Positions 1 to 9,682 of a stretch of 64,000 nt of DNA are shown one piece after another. The DNA is from Xiphydria camelus (lineage: Eukaryota > Arthropoda > Insecta > Hymenoptera > Xiphydriidae): the NCBI GenBank assembly GCA_963678675.1, contig OY783196.1, positions 14,006,138-14,070,137 of the forward strand, in the 5' to 3' direction. The notes under the pieces were generated by a model. That model ran no database searches. It was not told the DNA's origin and was given only the letters and a program-made list of their open reading frames with translations. The stretch's first letter is position 1; each line of letters opens with the position of its first letter. The position numbers and the translations under genes are program-made.

Positions 1-129
1 AAATAAAGTCAATAATTTCCTATTTGGAGGCCCCGAGCTAACTGCTGGTCGATATATCGACCACCCCGGACGCAGGGCAAAATCGACTTTGGATCCAGTG
101 GAAAAAATGTGGCAGGAAAGATTATCGCT

Positions 130-525
130 CAAAACTTGTTACTCGGGGTTTTTTTCGGTCGCTCATTACGATGCTGATATCAAAATCGCTCTATTCTCAA
201 ACTCAAGATGGCGAATGCAATATGGCGGATGATGAATTCCAGAAATATTTAGAATTTGAAGATTATGGCCCGAAACTTGTTGCTCAGGGTTTTTTTGGAT
301 CGCTCATTACGATGCTGATATCCAAATTGGTCTATTTTCTCAAATCCAAGATGGCGGATGATGAATCCAGAGATTTTTAAAATTTGAAGATTATGGCCCG
401 AAACTTGTTACTCGGAGGGTTTTCGGGGTCGCTCATTACGATGCTGATGTCCAAATCGGTCTAGTCTCAAATCCAAAATGGCGAATACAATATGGTGAAT
501 GATGACACGGTATACGCGAAAAGCC
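130..525. repeat. Three tandem repeat units of about 130-140 bp
   Basis: Three successive units start near 130, 271 and 399. Each begins with the AACTTGTT(A/G)CTC motif, continues through CTCATTACGATGCTGAT and ends with a GATTATGGCCCG junction. The units differ by small indels and substitutions. They lie upstream of the piggyBac transposase fragment and are probably subterminal repeats of that element or part of an older host repeat. A short open frame across 171-380 is a by-product of the repetition. Confidence 0.8.
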
Positions 526-601
526 TTATAGGTGGCGTATTGCGAATTCGTTCGAGCAAACGCAACGCTCCGGCTGTATTGATACAGTAGTATATCCAAC
601 A

Positions 602-1072
602 ATGCAATGGCTGAAAATGAAGCTTGGACTAGTGGCGAATCCGAACCAAAAGTACATGTACCCGTATTTTTACCCATCAATCAAAGATTTCGAAGGTAGC
701 TCCGAAATAAATCCGAAAATCTTTATATCGGGAAATAGTCCAATCGATTATTTCAATTATTTTTTTGATTCTCGTCTGCTTGAAAGGATTATAGAGGAGA
801 CGAATCGTTATGAAACTCAAAATCATCAGGTTGAAAATTCTCATATGAAGAAATGGCGTCCTCTTACAAAAGATAAATTTGAAAAATTTCTCGACCTTTC
901 GATTGTAATGGGTGGTATTATATACGCTAATACCATCAGACAGACACTCCTCGCACTACTTGGAGAGATACCTACAGGAGAACCGAGCAGAGCAGGAATA
1001 ACCACGTCCGTACTCCGTCTCTACATGCATGGTCATTCAGCAAACAAACTACGTACACTTTATAAAATTTGA
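602..1072 (+). pseudogene. piggyBac transposase N-terminal fragment
   Basis: This 156-codon open frame contains the start of the DDE_Tnp_1_7 (piggyBac) domain: the block NSPIDYFNYFFDSRLLERII followed by EETNRY matches the family motif 'SPLDYFxLFFDxELLxxIVEETNRYA'. The family then expects an LTxxEIKxFIGLxIxMG block, seen here as LTKDKFEKFLDLSIVMGG. After about residue 107 the similarity stops and a short unrelated tail of about 50 residues follows before the stop. The catalytic aspartates and the cysteine-rich C-terminus are absent, so this cannot be an active transposase. It is an internally deleted copy or a domesticated N-terminal fragment; the first is more likely. Confidence 0.72.
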
Positions 1073-1399
1073 CTGAAGTATTATGAAATCATTGGAAACT
1101 GCATAATATAAGAAAAATGGTACATTGACTGCAAATGGTACCTGAATACAAATAACAAAACATTCTACAGTATGGGTCATATATGACCCGAAGACCTTGT
1201 ACGTGCAGTTTTTTGTAGTCGACAAAATTACATAATTACATGCTTATTTCCATCATGAAAAAGTATCGTTATAAGAAAGAAACAATGTCTAAAAATTTCA
1301 GAAGATTATCTCTAAAGGCATAATAATAACTTATCGATATTGAACGCTGTGGGTCATTATAGACCCGAGGGACGTACGAGGGTTAAACGTGTTTTTCAG

Positions 1400-1547
1400 A
1401 TCGTCGGGTGGGAGACCTTTGCGAGCCAAACGAGAAAATAGCTCTTACAACGACCTTCAAGAGATCTTACGGAAACGATATATCGCAATGCAATCGCCGG
1501 ACAGTAGAAATTCCACCGCGACGTTGATGTTCGATAATTCGTTCTAG
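1400..1547 (+). pseudogene. Captured MTFR1-like exon 2 (orphan, copy A)
   Basis: This is the second coding exon of the captured mitochondrial fission regulator-like gene. It begins just after a polypyrimidine-CAG acceptor at 1399 and encodes the (S)SGGRPLRAKRENSS stretch followed by LQEILRKRY. It ends at TAG 1545-1547, as in copy C. The first coding exon is missing because piggyBac entered the intron, 17 bp upstream of the exon. It could be expressed only as part of another transcript. Confidence 0.7.
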
Positions 1548-2876
1548 ATTAAGAACTCGATGATGCTCAAGTTCTCTAGGTCGCAGCATTCGCGTCGGTC
1601 AGTGCTCCGAGGAACGGCTATTGTAGCCTTCCTTTCCACGCGTGCGATTGAAGCATGATTATAATTTTATCTAAGTCACAGAGCTCTGGAGAATCAAAAT
1701 TAATAGATCTCTCTTCCTTTTTTACAAATGAGTCTTTCCTTGCTAGGTAATTTCGCGCGACACATTTTAGATTATAGTTCTTTTTTAATAGGAAAATAGA
1801 AGCTGATAGAAACGTCGGGAAAATTTTGTTTTCTCTCTTCGCTCTTTTACTCAGAAAATGCAAGTTTAAATGTAAAATTTAAGCACGCTGGTCTCTAATC
1901 GCGAGAATCTCAACGGTATCTAATAATATCAACCAAAGAAGTCATCTACCATTGCATTGTCTTGTATAAGTAACATTTAAATTTATCTAGGTAGACATTA
2001 TACCTTTCTTCTCAATTCGCGTGATTGCAGAGTTTTCAGGAGCAGAAGTGATACATCCGTCGTACGATGTAGAATATGAAAAAATGTTAGATTTTCATTG
2101 ATACACTTTTGTAAGATACCTCGGCACTAGACATCAAGTCGTACAACGCTCTTTGTATACTTTTTAGATAGGGTCGCGTATATAAAAAAAAACAATGACA
2201 TTGTACCGCTCTATGTAATCTCCGAGTAATGTCACCGCGTGATAAATCTTAAGTTGTAGCGATTTAAAAGTTTATAGATTTTAGAATATATTTTGTCCGA
2301 TACGAGATTTTGATCAAATGGTGCAATTTTACATTGTAATTACTACTATTGACGACCCTCATAGTTTTTTTTGAGACTGAACACATTCTTGTTGGTGAGA
2401 TATCGAATGTTTGGACGTGTTTTGTACCTGATGCTTTTATCGACGACTCGAAAATAAAAGTTATTGTTACGAAAATATAAATATATTGTTAAAGATATCT
2501 TTTATTTACTGGGCACGTATTTTCTTCGGATTTCTGATCCTTGGTAATACGTCAATGTCATCATCAGATAATGATTCAAAAACTGGTACATCAATCAACT
2601 CTATTTCAAAATTAATAACAATTTACCACAACGATCAGGTTGTGATTATGTGAAAGAATAAAGACGTCAAACAAATAGTTAGGTCATACTGAGAATAACT
2701 ACTCCAAATTTCGTTTATCGCGCCGGAACAGCTGTCAAAACGACCAAATGTCATGCGCAGTACGTACTTCTTACTACCAACCTAAAAATAATTTTAGATG
2801 GCCAACGCTTATACCTGGAATAGTTATCCCAGGCAAACTTGGAGCTGGTAAAACGCCTGCGGTTTTTACCAGGTAT

Positions 2877-3076
2877 NNNNNNNNNNNNNNNNNNNNNNNN
2901 NNNNNNNNNNNNNNNNNNNNNNNNNNNNNNNNNNNNNNNNNNNNNNNNNNNNNNNNNNNNNNNNNNNNNNNNNNNNNNNNNNNNNNNNNNNNNNNNNNNN
3001 NNNNNNNNNNNNNNNNNNNNNNNNNNNNNNNNNNNNNNNNNNNNNNNNNNNNNNNNNNNNNNNNNNNNNNNNNNNN
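2877..3076. other. Assembly gap of 200 N
   Basis: Exactly 200 N separate a palindrome-rich Harbinger right end from a GA microsatellite. The round length suggests an unknown-size gap, probably collapsed at the simple repeat. Copy C has only about 10 dinucleotides here, so the true missing sequence may be just a longer GA run. Confidence 0.97.

Positions 3077-3137
<61 letters not shown>
3077..3137. repeat. (GA)n microsatellite
   Basis: About 30 GA dinucleotides lie next to the gap. The orthologous position in copy C (about 38727-38738) has a much shorter GA run, so the repeat expanded within this copy. Confidence 0.95.
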
Positions 3138-3140
<3 letters not shown>

Positions 3141-3196
3141 AATTTATTCTCGGTATACTTATTCTAGGTATAACTTGGCTTTGGTAAAACCAGCCC

Positions 3197-3780
3197 TAAG
3201 AATGGGTGCATTCAGCAGATCATACCACTCCGCAATGCGCTCGGTTAGTGGTGATGTCACGTCGGCCATTTTGGTCGGCTAGGACTCCAAACAAACCGGG
3301 GAGCCGTGTATTTTGTAATGGGACTTAAAAAGATTGCGAATTAAAATATTTATCCGGAGTATTTAACGGACAAAAAGTTATGTACCATTAAGCACCTTCA
3401 TTACACCGACGTTTTCACTTACTAGTATTTAGCAGCTATGTAATTGTTCGCGCCAAAGCTGCGCGACCGGTGGCGGACGAATTGGTTAGATTAACGGCAG
3501 CCTACGTGGCACTTCGAAAGTCTCGCGCCACGTAGACTTGCCCACTCTTGCGTCCGAACCGTAAATCGAACTAGTCGTTACGTAACGTGTGATCGCGTTC
3601 GTCTTCTCCTTGTACTCGCGATTTCCGACCGACGTGCTCGACTAGAATCGCGGACCGATCCGTATTTTCGTCTTTCTAACAAAACAGTAATATAGTGTAA
3701 TAATTTGCCGAAAACGTTCGCGAATACATAGCCTCAAATTTGTAGCTGTCACCAAATGTAATTATAAACGAATGTATTCA
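3197..3780. other. Unique-looking spacer, no gene seen
   Basis: This is moderately GC-rich sequence without a supported open frame. A 17-nt word ATGCGCTCGGTTAGTG with the nearby GACTCCAAACAA recurs in inverted orientation at about 14930-14990, so the block is part of an old repeat or of a transposon end. Nothing else is recognisable. Confidence 0.5.
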
Positions 3781-3782
3781 TA

Positions 3783-4381
3783 TACAGGCTGTTTCATAAG
3801 TATTCTGACAAACGTAAAGGGGTTGTAGAGGGCATTAAACTAAGCAATCTTGACCAATAAACCTGTGTCCAGAAATATGCCGTTTGGGCAGGAAGGTGAA
3901 TGAGAGAAACACGAAGCAACTAATAATTGTATTTTTAATGTTTATAAAAATGGCTCAATATGGCCTCCGTTTCGCTCAATACAGAGTGTGGCACGGTTGT
4001 GCATTGCAGTCCGGACCCTATGGAATACCCCAGGCATGTCATGCACAACTGTGGAGGCGGCCATCACCCTTCCCAATAGATCCAACGGTTTGGTTGTAAA
4101 AAATAACGTGCGGGAACTGTGCGAACTGCATGAAAAATAGTGCATGCTGCGATTCATAATTGTTTTGCAGCCTTTTCGCATTTGGGCTTGCGGACTGTCG
4201 CACATGATGGCGCTCCGGCGCATTTTTCTTTGCAAGCGCGGCAGTATCTGAATGAAACGTTCATTCACCTTTCTGCCCAAACGGTATATTTCTGGACACA
4301 GGTTTATTGGTCAAAATTGCTTAGTTTAATGCCCTCTACAACCCCTTTACGTTTGTCACAATAGTTAAGAAACAGCCTGTA
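3783..4381. mobile_element. Rearranged Tc1/mariner-type relic with about 120-bp inverted ends
   Basis: The ends are inverted copies (ACAGGCTGTTTC... and ...GAAACAGCCTGT) flanked by TA on both sides, the Tc1/mariner target duplication. The left and right arms match over about 120 bp. Inside, the + strand encodes HDGAPAHFSLQARQYLNETF (4203-4262), the transposase block around the second catalytic aspartate. The minus strand encodes the family's C-terminal tail (…HNRATLCIERNGGHIE, about 3950-4030). Since these two blocks should be on the same strand, the element is internally rearranged and dead. The BEL/Pao element inserted right beside it. Confidence 0.8.
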
Positions 4382-4881
4382 TACGTATGTTCCGACAAAC
4401 GTTGGTCGGAATTTATACGCAATGATATCAGTTCTTAGCAATTAGTAGGAACGCGACACTTAGGTTAATTCCGATGGTAAAGCGAAGGGTATATTCCGCG
4501 AATCGTATCTATTCTTGTACTAGTAGTCCGTTTTAATGATATCCGTTGACCTGAGTACACGCGCATCCAGGTATAACTTAATTACCGCGTATATCCGGAC
4601 CCTCGGACCTCGATGTCTTCCAAAAGGGATTATCCTTTAGCCATTAGCTTGTTTCCTCGAACGATATGTAATACGTCACGCGAAATTCCACGTACGGAAC
4701 GCATTTGCATTTCTTCGAAAACCTCCGCAGCCCTTTCGGAAGACTACGAAGTTGTCCCCTCCTTACCAGGGGAGTTACTCACTTTCCTGGCCAAGCGAGA
4801 CGCGTCGATAGCCACTCCCACCCAACCAATTAGCGTGCACCGCGTTACCCACGCTATCCCCACTTAGCTATTAGTTCTCTG

Positions 4882-4888
4882 TATATAA
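4882..4888 (+). promoter_or_regulatory. TATA-like box in 5' LTR
   Basis: TATATAA lies in the LTR about 40 bp upstream of the 120-bp repeat block and is conserved in the 3' LTR near 10141. It is the likely core promoter of the element; the start site is inferred, not shown. Confidence 0.55.
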
Positions 4889-4920
4889 ACCGCTACTGAA
4901 TGTATCTCCGTTAATGTGCA

Positions 4921-5399
4921 ATGTGTAAGCGTGCCTCAGTCTGCACCGGGATCAGTGCCTCAGTCTGCCAGTCTATCCAGCGCATTCAGATCGTAAGTCC
5001 TTCAACTTACTCCGCGATTCTCTTAAGTGTACTTCCGTTAATGTGTAAGCGTGCCTCAGTCTGCACCGGGATCAGTGCCTCAGTCTGCCAGTCTATCCAG
5101 CACATTCAGGTCGTAAGTCCTTCAACTTACTCCGCGATTCTCTTAAGTGTACATCCGTTAATGTGTAAGCGTGCCTCAGTCTGCACCGGGATCAGTGCCT
5201 CAGTCTGCCAGTCTATCCAGCGCATTCAGGTCGTAAGTCCTTCAACTTACTCCGCGATTCTCTTAAGTGTAAATCCGTCAATGTGCAAACGTGCCTCAGT
5301 CAGCATAGGATCCGTGCCTCAGTCTGCCAATCTATCCAGCGCATTCAGGTCGTAAGTCCTTCAACTTACTCCGCGATTCTCTTAAGTGTACATCAGTTA
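4921..5399 (+). repeat. Four 120-bp tandem units in LTR
   Basis: Units start at 4921, 5041, 5161 and 5281; the last is 119 bp. Each contains GTGCCTCAGTCTGC twice. Because 120 is a multiple of three, a 144-codon repetitive frame runs through; it is not evidence of a gene. The same four units occur at 10180-10648 in the 3' LTR. Confidence 0.95.
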
Positions 5400-5686
5400 T
5401 ATTTAAGTGCATTCGAAACAGTCAATTGCAACCACGGTTAATCGGCATCACCTGTATTTCGTTATTTCAAATATATCATTAGTTGTATAGTGAGTGCAGT
5501 GTCGAATCATTCCATTAACCGCTCGGTCTCGCTCCTTTTCACCACGCGTCGAACTCAATTCACCGTGGAATCCTCAAAATCCGCCTAGCGGTATGTTTGG
5601 CCAGTAGTCGTGTCACGAGCGAGTGTCTGCGGGATTTACGACCCCGCGGAGATCTACCAACGATCACACGGCTCCCAAACATTTTC

Positions 5687-5704
5687 TGGTTCTTCGAGCC
5701 GGAT
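5687..5704 (+). promoter_or_regulatory. Primer binding site, tRNA-Tyr-like
   Basis: TGGTTCTTCGAGCCGGAT begins five bases after the LTR end. It complements the 3' end of eukaryotic tRNA-Tyr (acceptor strand CTCGAAGGA-CCA and the adjacent T stem) with one mismatch in 18. This fixes the LTR boundary and shows that transcription runs on the + strand. Confidence 0.8.
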
Positions 5705-5872
5705 TCCTCCCTATGGAATCAATTCAGTTCGCGAGTACTATCAACGGTATCGTGTAAATCAAGTGTCGCGACCGCGTAATAAAACCAGTGTCTCGTGCGG
5801 GCAGTGTGTAAATCAGTGACCTTTTTTCGAATAATCATTTCAAGTGTCTATCGTGCATGCATCAGTGACATC

Positions 5873-8041
5873 ATGGAAGTGAGAAGACTCATCTACTTGC
5901 AAGAGACTTACTACGGTCGTATAGTTCGCTTCGTGGAAAACTTCAACAAGCTCGAGTCTGCGAAGATCACCACCACCCAAGTCGAGACACGAATGCAAGG
6001 ACTAGACAGCTACTGGAGCAAGTTCAACAAGAACCATGACGCAATCCTAGGATTCAGATTCGACGCTCCAGTCAGTCAACGAGAAGAACTTGATAAATTG
6101 CCATACTTCGCTAACAACTTATTCACGGACTGTGAAGACCAGTTCTACCTCGCCCACGAGACCATGTGGGGAATACTCGCTTCGTTACGTCGACCTTCTA
6201 CTGGAACGAGCTCCACCCCTTTGATTACGAAAAGCCATGCATCGCAGCCCTTCTCTTCGGGAAGTCTCTTCAAAGAGTTACCACGCATCGAGCTTGCACA
6301 GTTCGCGGAACGCATCATCACTCCAGAAGCGATTGAACAACATGATCCCTCACCAGTCAAGGGTAAGATCTTTCAGCCTCAAGAGAGTCCAAAGGCGCCT
6401 GTCAAGGTGCACACCGCACGAGCCAAAGGGCCATCCTGCATCGGCTGCAAGGGGAAGCACTACACCTCTTCTTGTCCGGAGCTCCGAACCAAATCCATCG
6501 GCGAACGCACGGATTTCATCAGTCGAAACGAACTATGTTTCAACTGCCTGGGGACACATCAACTCAAGGAGTGTCCGAGCTCCAAACGTTGTCGACTTTG
6601 CAACAACAAGCATCATACGCTCATCCATCAGGAGATTATGTCTCAGGAATCGAGTCACGCTGACGTATCAGCACGCGCCGCTCACAGCACGAACAGCGGC
6701 ACCTTCATGGCTAGCTACTCAGAGAAGCCACCATCGCCACAGCACTCTCCAGCTCCTATCGCGACGGCTCCAGTCATCGTCGCGACTTCCGGGACTGGAG
6801 AATCAGCCATTGATCGACCCTCGCTCGATCAGGACACAGAGACGTCCTGCATCACGGAGTCTCTCGTTCGTCCATTCAGCCCTCCAGCTCCTCTCGCGAC
6901 GGCTCCAGTCATCGTCGCGACTTACGGGACTGGAGACTCAGACAATGATCGACCCTCGCTTGATCAGGACACAGAGACGTCCTGCATCACGGAGTCTCTT
7001 GTTCGTCCACGTCAGCACTTTCCAGCTCCTATCGCGACGGCTCCAGTCATTGTCGCGACTTCCAGGACTGGAAAGTCAAGTAGTGAGCAACACTCGCTCA
7101 ACCAGGATATGGAGACGTCCTGCATCACGGAGTTTCTCACTCGGCCATTCAGCCCTCCAGCTCCTCACGCGACGGCTCCAGTCAACGTCGCGACTTCCGG
7201 GACTGGAGAATTAGGCAGTGATCGACCCTCGCTCGATCAGGATTCAGAGACGTCCTGCATTACGGAGTCTCTCGACCGTCCTTTCCAGCGCTCTCCAGCT
7301 CCTCTCGTGACGGACTCAGTCATCGTCGCGACTTCCGGGACTGGAGAATCAGGCAGTGATCGACCCTCGCTCGATCAAGATACAGAGACGTCCTGCGTCA
7401 CGGAGTCTCTCAATCATCCATTCAAGCTCTTTCCAGCTCCTCTCGCGATGGCCCCGGTCATCATCGCGACGTCCAGGACTGGAGATTCAAGCAGTGAGCG
7501 GCCTTCGCTCAATCAGGATTCAGAGACGTCCTGGATCACGGAGTCTTTCGATCATCAACTCAAGCGGCATCGACGTCACTCAATCAGCCCTACCGCCGAC
7601 GCCGAAGCACAACACTCAAGAGTGACTCGTGAAGTCACGTCGCTCATACCGAGCAGCGACATTTCCGTGGCTAACCATTCAGCGCAGCCACTACCGCTAC
7701 ACCGCCCTCCAGGTCTTCTTGCGACGACTCAAATCATCGTCGCGAAGACAGAGTCTGGAGAATCAGGCTTTAATCGATTCTCGGTCAATCAGGAGCCAGA
7801 GACGCTCAGCGTTACGGAGCCTCTCAATCACCAAATCAAGCAGCCTCGACGTCATGGAATCGGAACTGTCCCTGATGTCGAAGTATCCCATTCAGGAGTG
7901 ATTCCTGAAACCACGTCATTCAGCTGTACCTCCGTGGCCAGCGAGTCACTACAGCAAGCGATCCATCATCACTCTCCAGTTCTTGCGACGACTAAGGTCA
8001 TCGTCACGAAGCCAGCGACTGGAGAATCAGTAATTGATTGA
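5873..8041 (+). CDS. BEL/Pao Gag plus tandem protease-like repeats
   Basis: ATG 5873 is preferred over an upstream in-frame start, because it opens the Gag block (EVRRLIYLQETYYGRIVRFV) typical of BEL/Pao. Residues about 185-245 hold three zinc-knuckle-like motifs: CIGCKGKHYTSSC, CFNCLGTHQLKEC and CRLCNNKHHTLIH. From about residue 290 the protein is a run of repeats with the plan PAP(I/L)ATAPVIVAT…SLDQDTETSCITESL. These resemble the start of BEL/Pao aspartic protease (LLATAxVxV…LxDxGSExSFISESL). Five units are about 45 residues long and three are about 90. In place of the catalytic DxG triad most units read DQD, so they should be inactive. The frame stops at TGA 8039-8041 inside unit eight, at a position where several other units have an arginine codon. 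The same frame reopens at once. Confidence 0.85.
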   Translation: MEVRRLIYLQETYYGRIVRFVENFNKLESAKITTTQVETRMQGLDSYWSKFNKNHDAILGFRFDAPVSQREELDKLPYFANNLFTDCEDQFYLAHETMWGILASLRRPSTGTSSTPLITKSHASQPFSSGSLFKELPRIELAQFAERIITPEAIEQHDPSPVKGKIFQPQESPKAPVKVHTARAKGPSCIGCKGKHYTSSCPELRTKSIGERTDFISRNELCFNCLGTHQLKECPSSKRCRLCNNKHHTLIHQEIMSQESSHADVSARAAHSTNSGTFMASYSEKPPSPQHSPAPIATAPVIVATSGTGESAIDRPSLDQDTETSCITESLVRPFSPPAPLATAPVIVATYGTGDSDNDRPSLDQDTETSCITESLVRPRQHFPAPIATAPVIVATSRTGKSSSEQHSLNQDMETSCITEFLTRPFSPPAPHATAPVNVATSGTGELGSDRPSLDQDSETSCITESLDRPFQRSPAPLVTDSVIVATSGTGESGSDRPSLDQDTETSCVTESLNHPFKLFPAPLAMAPVIIATSRTGDSSSERPSLNQDSETSWITESFDHQLKRHRRHSISPTADAEAQHSRVTREVTSLIPSSDISVANHSAQPLPLHRPPGLLATTQIIVAKTESGESGFNRFSVNQEPETLSVTEPLNHQIKQPRRHGIGTVPDVEVSHSGVIPETTSFSCTSVASESLQQAIHHHSPVLATTKVIVTKPATGESVID

Positions 8042-9481
8042 ACCCTGCTCAATCCGAGGTCAGATGCATCCGTCATCGCGGACTCTCTGGCTCAGCAGGT
8101 CAAGCAATCTCGACGTCACGTGCTCGGAACCGTCACTGACAATGGAACACATCAACCTGGGGTGTCCCGTGTAAGCGCGTCGCTCAGCTGCACCTCTATG
8201 ACTAGCCAGTCAATGCAGCCAGCAACGCTACATCGCTCTCCAGCCTTCTTCGCGATGCCTCAAGTCATCATCGTACCTACCGAGACTGGAAAACCAGTCG
8301 TTTCTCGAACCCTTTTCGATCCGGGGTCTGAGAAGTCCTTCATCGGGGAAGCACTTACAGCAACTCCACCAACAAAAGGAACAATCAGTAACCGCTTGTC
8401 CACCAAGGCGCAAGCATACGAAAATCGCTTCACCCAGAACGAGGGAAGAGACGTCACCAGCAGACACGTCATGGCGTCTTCTACCAATGAGCGAAACTCT
8501 CGAATGGAGGAAATCAGGCCATATACACTGCAACCCCTCCAGGGTTCGGAAATGAAGCTTCATCAAGGTCCCAGACTACAGAAGCACCAGGGCTTGGGTC
8601 ACACGACCAAATTCAGAACAGAGGGTCCTGTCAACGAAGCTCTACATCTGGTAATCCACAGCCCTCTACAACTACTCTACGATGGAGGTCAAGGATTCCC
8701 GGTGGTCACAATCATTCTGAAGCAAGGCCACTGCTATTTCAATGATCTGCTCACGAGGTTAGACGCTTATCAGGAGATCGTCAACTCTCGTGACAACCAG
8801 CTAAGCTTCGTGGCCAGCCAAGTGTGGAGAATTTCAAGCCACACAAACGTGAACCCTTGGAAATATGTACGATCCGAGGACTCTCCAGCATATCATCCCT
8901 CAACGAGCCAATCGCCAACCGATGATATACGAGAATCTTATCGGGAGAACGGGCGATTGGGCTCATCTTTGAGACGATTCGTCGCTGAAAGAAAACGATC
9001 CCGACTCATTTACTCGGACGACGGGATGAACCTCATGGGATCCTTCAAGTATCGCATCGGGAGAGCCGTCAAAATCAAATGGCTCATTTTGGAGCAATCA
9101 AATACACTTGGGACCAAGATCACGGGGATTCTCAACCCACTGCTGCTAATTCCTATATTTACAGAGCCTAACGACGTGTTTACCAGCACTCACGGCCATT
9201 ACCTCATCGGTAATCTACTGACGAGTGTTTCAGCAGCAATTTTCAACGCCAGTCAACATCGGTTTATCAGGGAATTCAGCCAAGGAGAGAACGGTGGTCA
9301 TCAGCCGAGCGGGTCACTCTTCGCAACGATGAGCCCTCGGACGCGCCGCCAACTCACATCACTACAAGGATGGCATATCTACTCCAGGTGGTCCAAGCAA
9401 GGACAACATCCAGTGCCATCGGGGGGAGCACGCCTGACCGCTACTTCCCTCCACGAATCGACAATCTTCACGATCAACTAG
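8042..9481 (+). pseudogene. Internally deleted BEL/Pao pol remnant
   Basis: The segment is in frame with gag and is separated from it by a single stop. It starts with the end of repeat unit eight, then unit nine, which alone keeps a standard active-site sequence (DPGSE, about 8318-8332). Next come short, in-order pieces of pol: a YxDD-like box reading YFND (8735-8746), an RNase H/connection block (LSFVASQVW…WKYVRSEDSPAY), an integrase core piece (LRRFVAERK…LIYSDDGMN), an integrase C-terminal piece (EPNDVFTSTHGHYLIG) and a tail like the family's HFWxRW block. Most of RT and the integrase zinc region are gone, so no enzyme can be active. The frame was nevertheless kept open for 480 codons. Confidence 0.8.
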
Positions 9482-9670
9482 CAAGTCGACTTCGTCTTAG
9501 TCTAAGGTTATCTAAGTTACATTAGCTCTAAGCCATCCACGTAATTCAGATTATTAGTTCATTGTCCGGTAACCTCCTTCTTAAGCCATACGCTCTACTA
9601 GAAGGTATTTAATTTAGGTTAGATAGCTTCAGTACATATCCGCGTTTTTTAGTTGCTCTCTACGTTCGCA

Positions 9671-9682
9671 ACGGGGGGAGTA
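9671..9682 (+). promoter_or_regulatory. Polypurine tract
   Basis: ACGGGGGGAGTA lies directly before the 3' LTR (TGTTCC at 9683). It is the expected plus-strand priming site. Confidence 0.8.

Larger units (their letters stand above)
1..1382 (+). mobile_element. piggyBac-like element, right-hand part
   Basis: The right boundary is set by TTAA at 1383-1386. Read inward on the minus strand, TTAA is followed by CCCTCGTACGTCCCTCGGGT, the CCC-initiated terminus typical of piggyBac elements. The uninterrupted host sequence is visible in the two other copies of the invaded element, where TTAA occurs once (25036-25039 and 37226-37229). A second GACCCGA-GTACGTGC motif at about 1183-1206 looks like a subterminal repeat. 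The left end lies outside the window. The remaining transposase is truncated, so this copy is probably non-autonomous. Confidence 0.8.
1383..3196 (+). mobile_element. PIF/Harbinger-derived element carrying MTFR1-like exons, copy A (right part)
   Basis: This stretch is collinear with 37226-38801 (copy C). It keeps captured exon 2, the downstream non-coding part and the right terminal region ending in GGTAAAACCAGCCC, followed by TAA. The left part was displaced by the piggyBac insertion at TTAA 1383-1386. A 200-N gap lies inside the right terminal repeat, where copy C has only a short GA run. The right terminal region holds an inverted copy of transposase exon 1, with its donor site at about 2510-2520. 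Confidence 0.82.
4388..5681 (+). repeat. 5' LTR of BEL/Pao element
   Basis: This LTR is 1294 bp and starts TG, ends CA. It contains four tandem 120-bp units (4921-5399) and a TATA-like motif. It matches the 3' LTR closely. One difference is a 37-bp segment present here (about 4773-4810) and missing from the 3' LTR, with ACTC at both edges of the missing part, as expected of a microhomology deletion. Confidence 0.95.

Noticed and set aside
602..1072. Domesticated piggyBac gene
   Set aside because: The domain is truncated before the catalytic residues and sits between element ends; there is no evidence of selection.
2748..3167. Open frame through the N gap ending in alternating R and E
   Set aside because: Produced by the gap and a GA microsatellite.
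4921..5355. 144-codon repetitive open frame in the BEL LTR (also 10180-10614)
   Set aside because: It follows from a 120-bp tandem repeat, a multiple of three, inside an LTR; no protein family is matched and the insertion in the 3' LTR ends it.
6237..7214. 325-codon frame over the BEL gag
   Set aside because: It is a shadow of the gag repeats in another frame; it lacks family motifs, and the gag frame has zinc knuckles.
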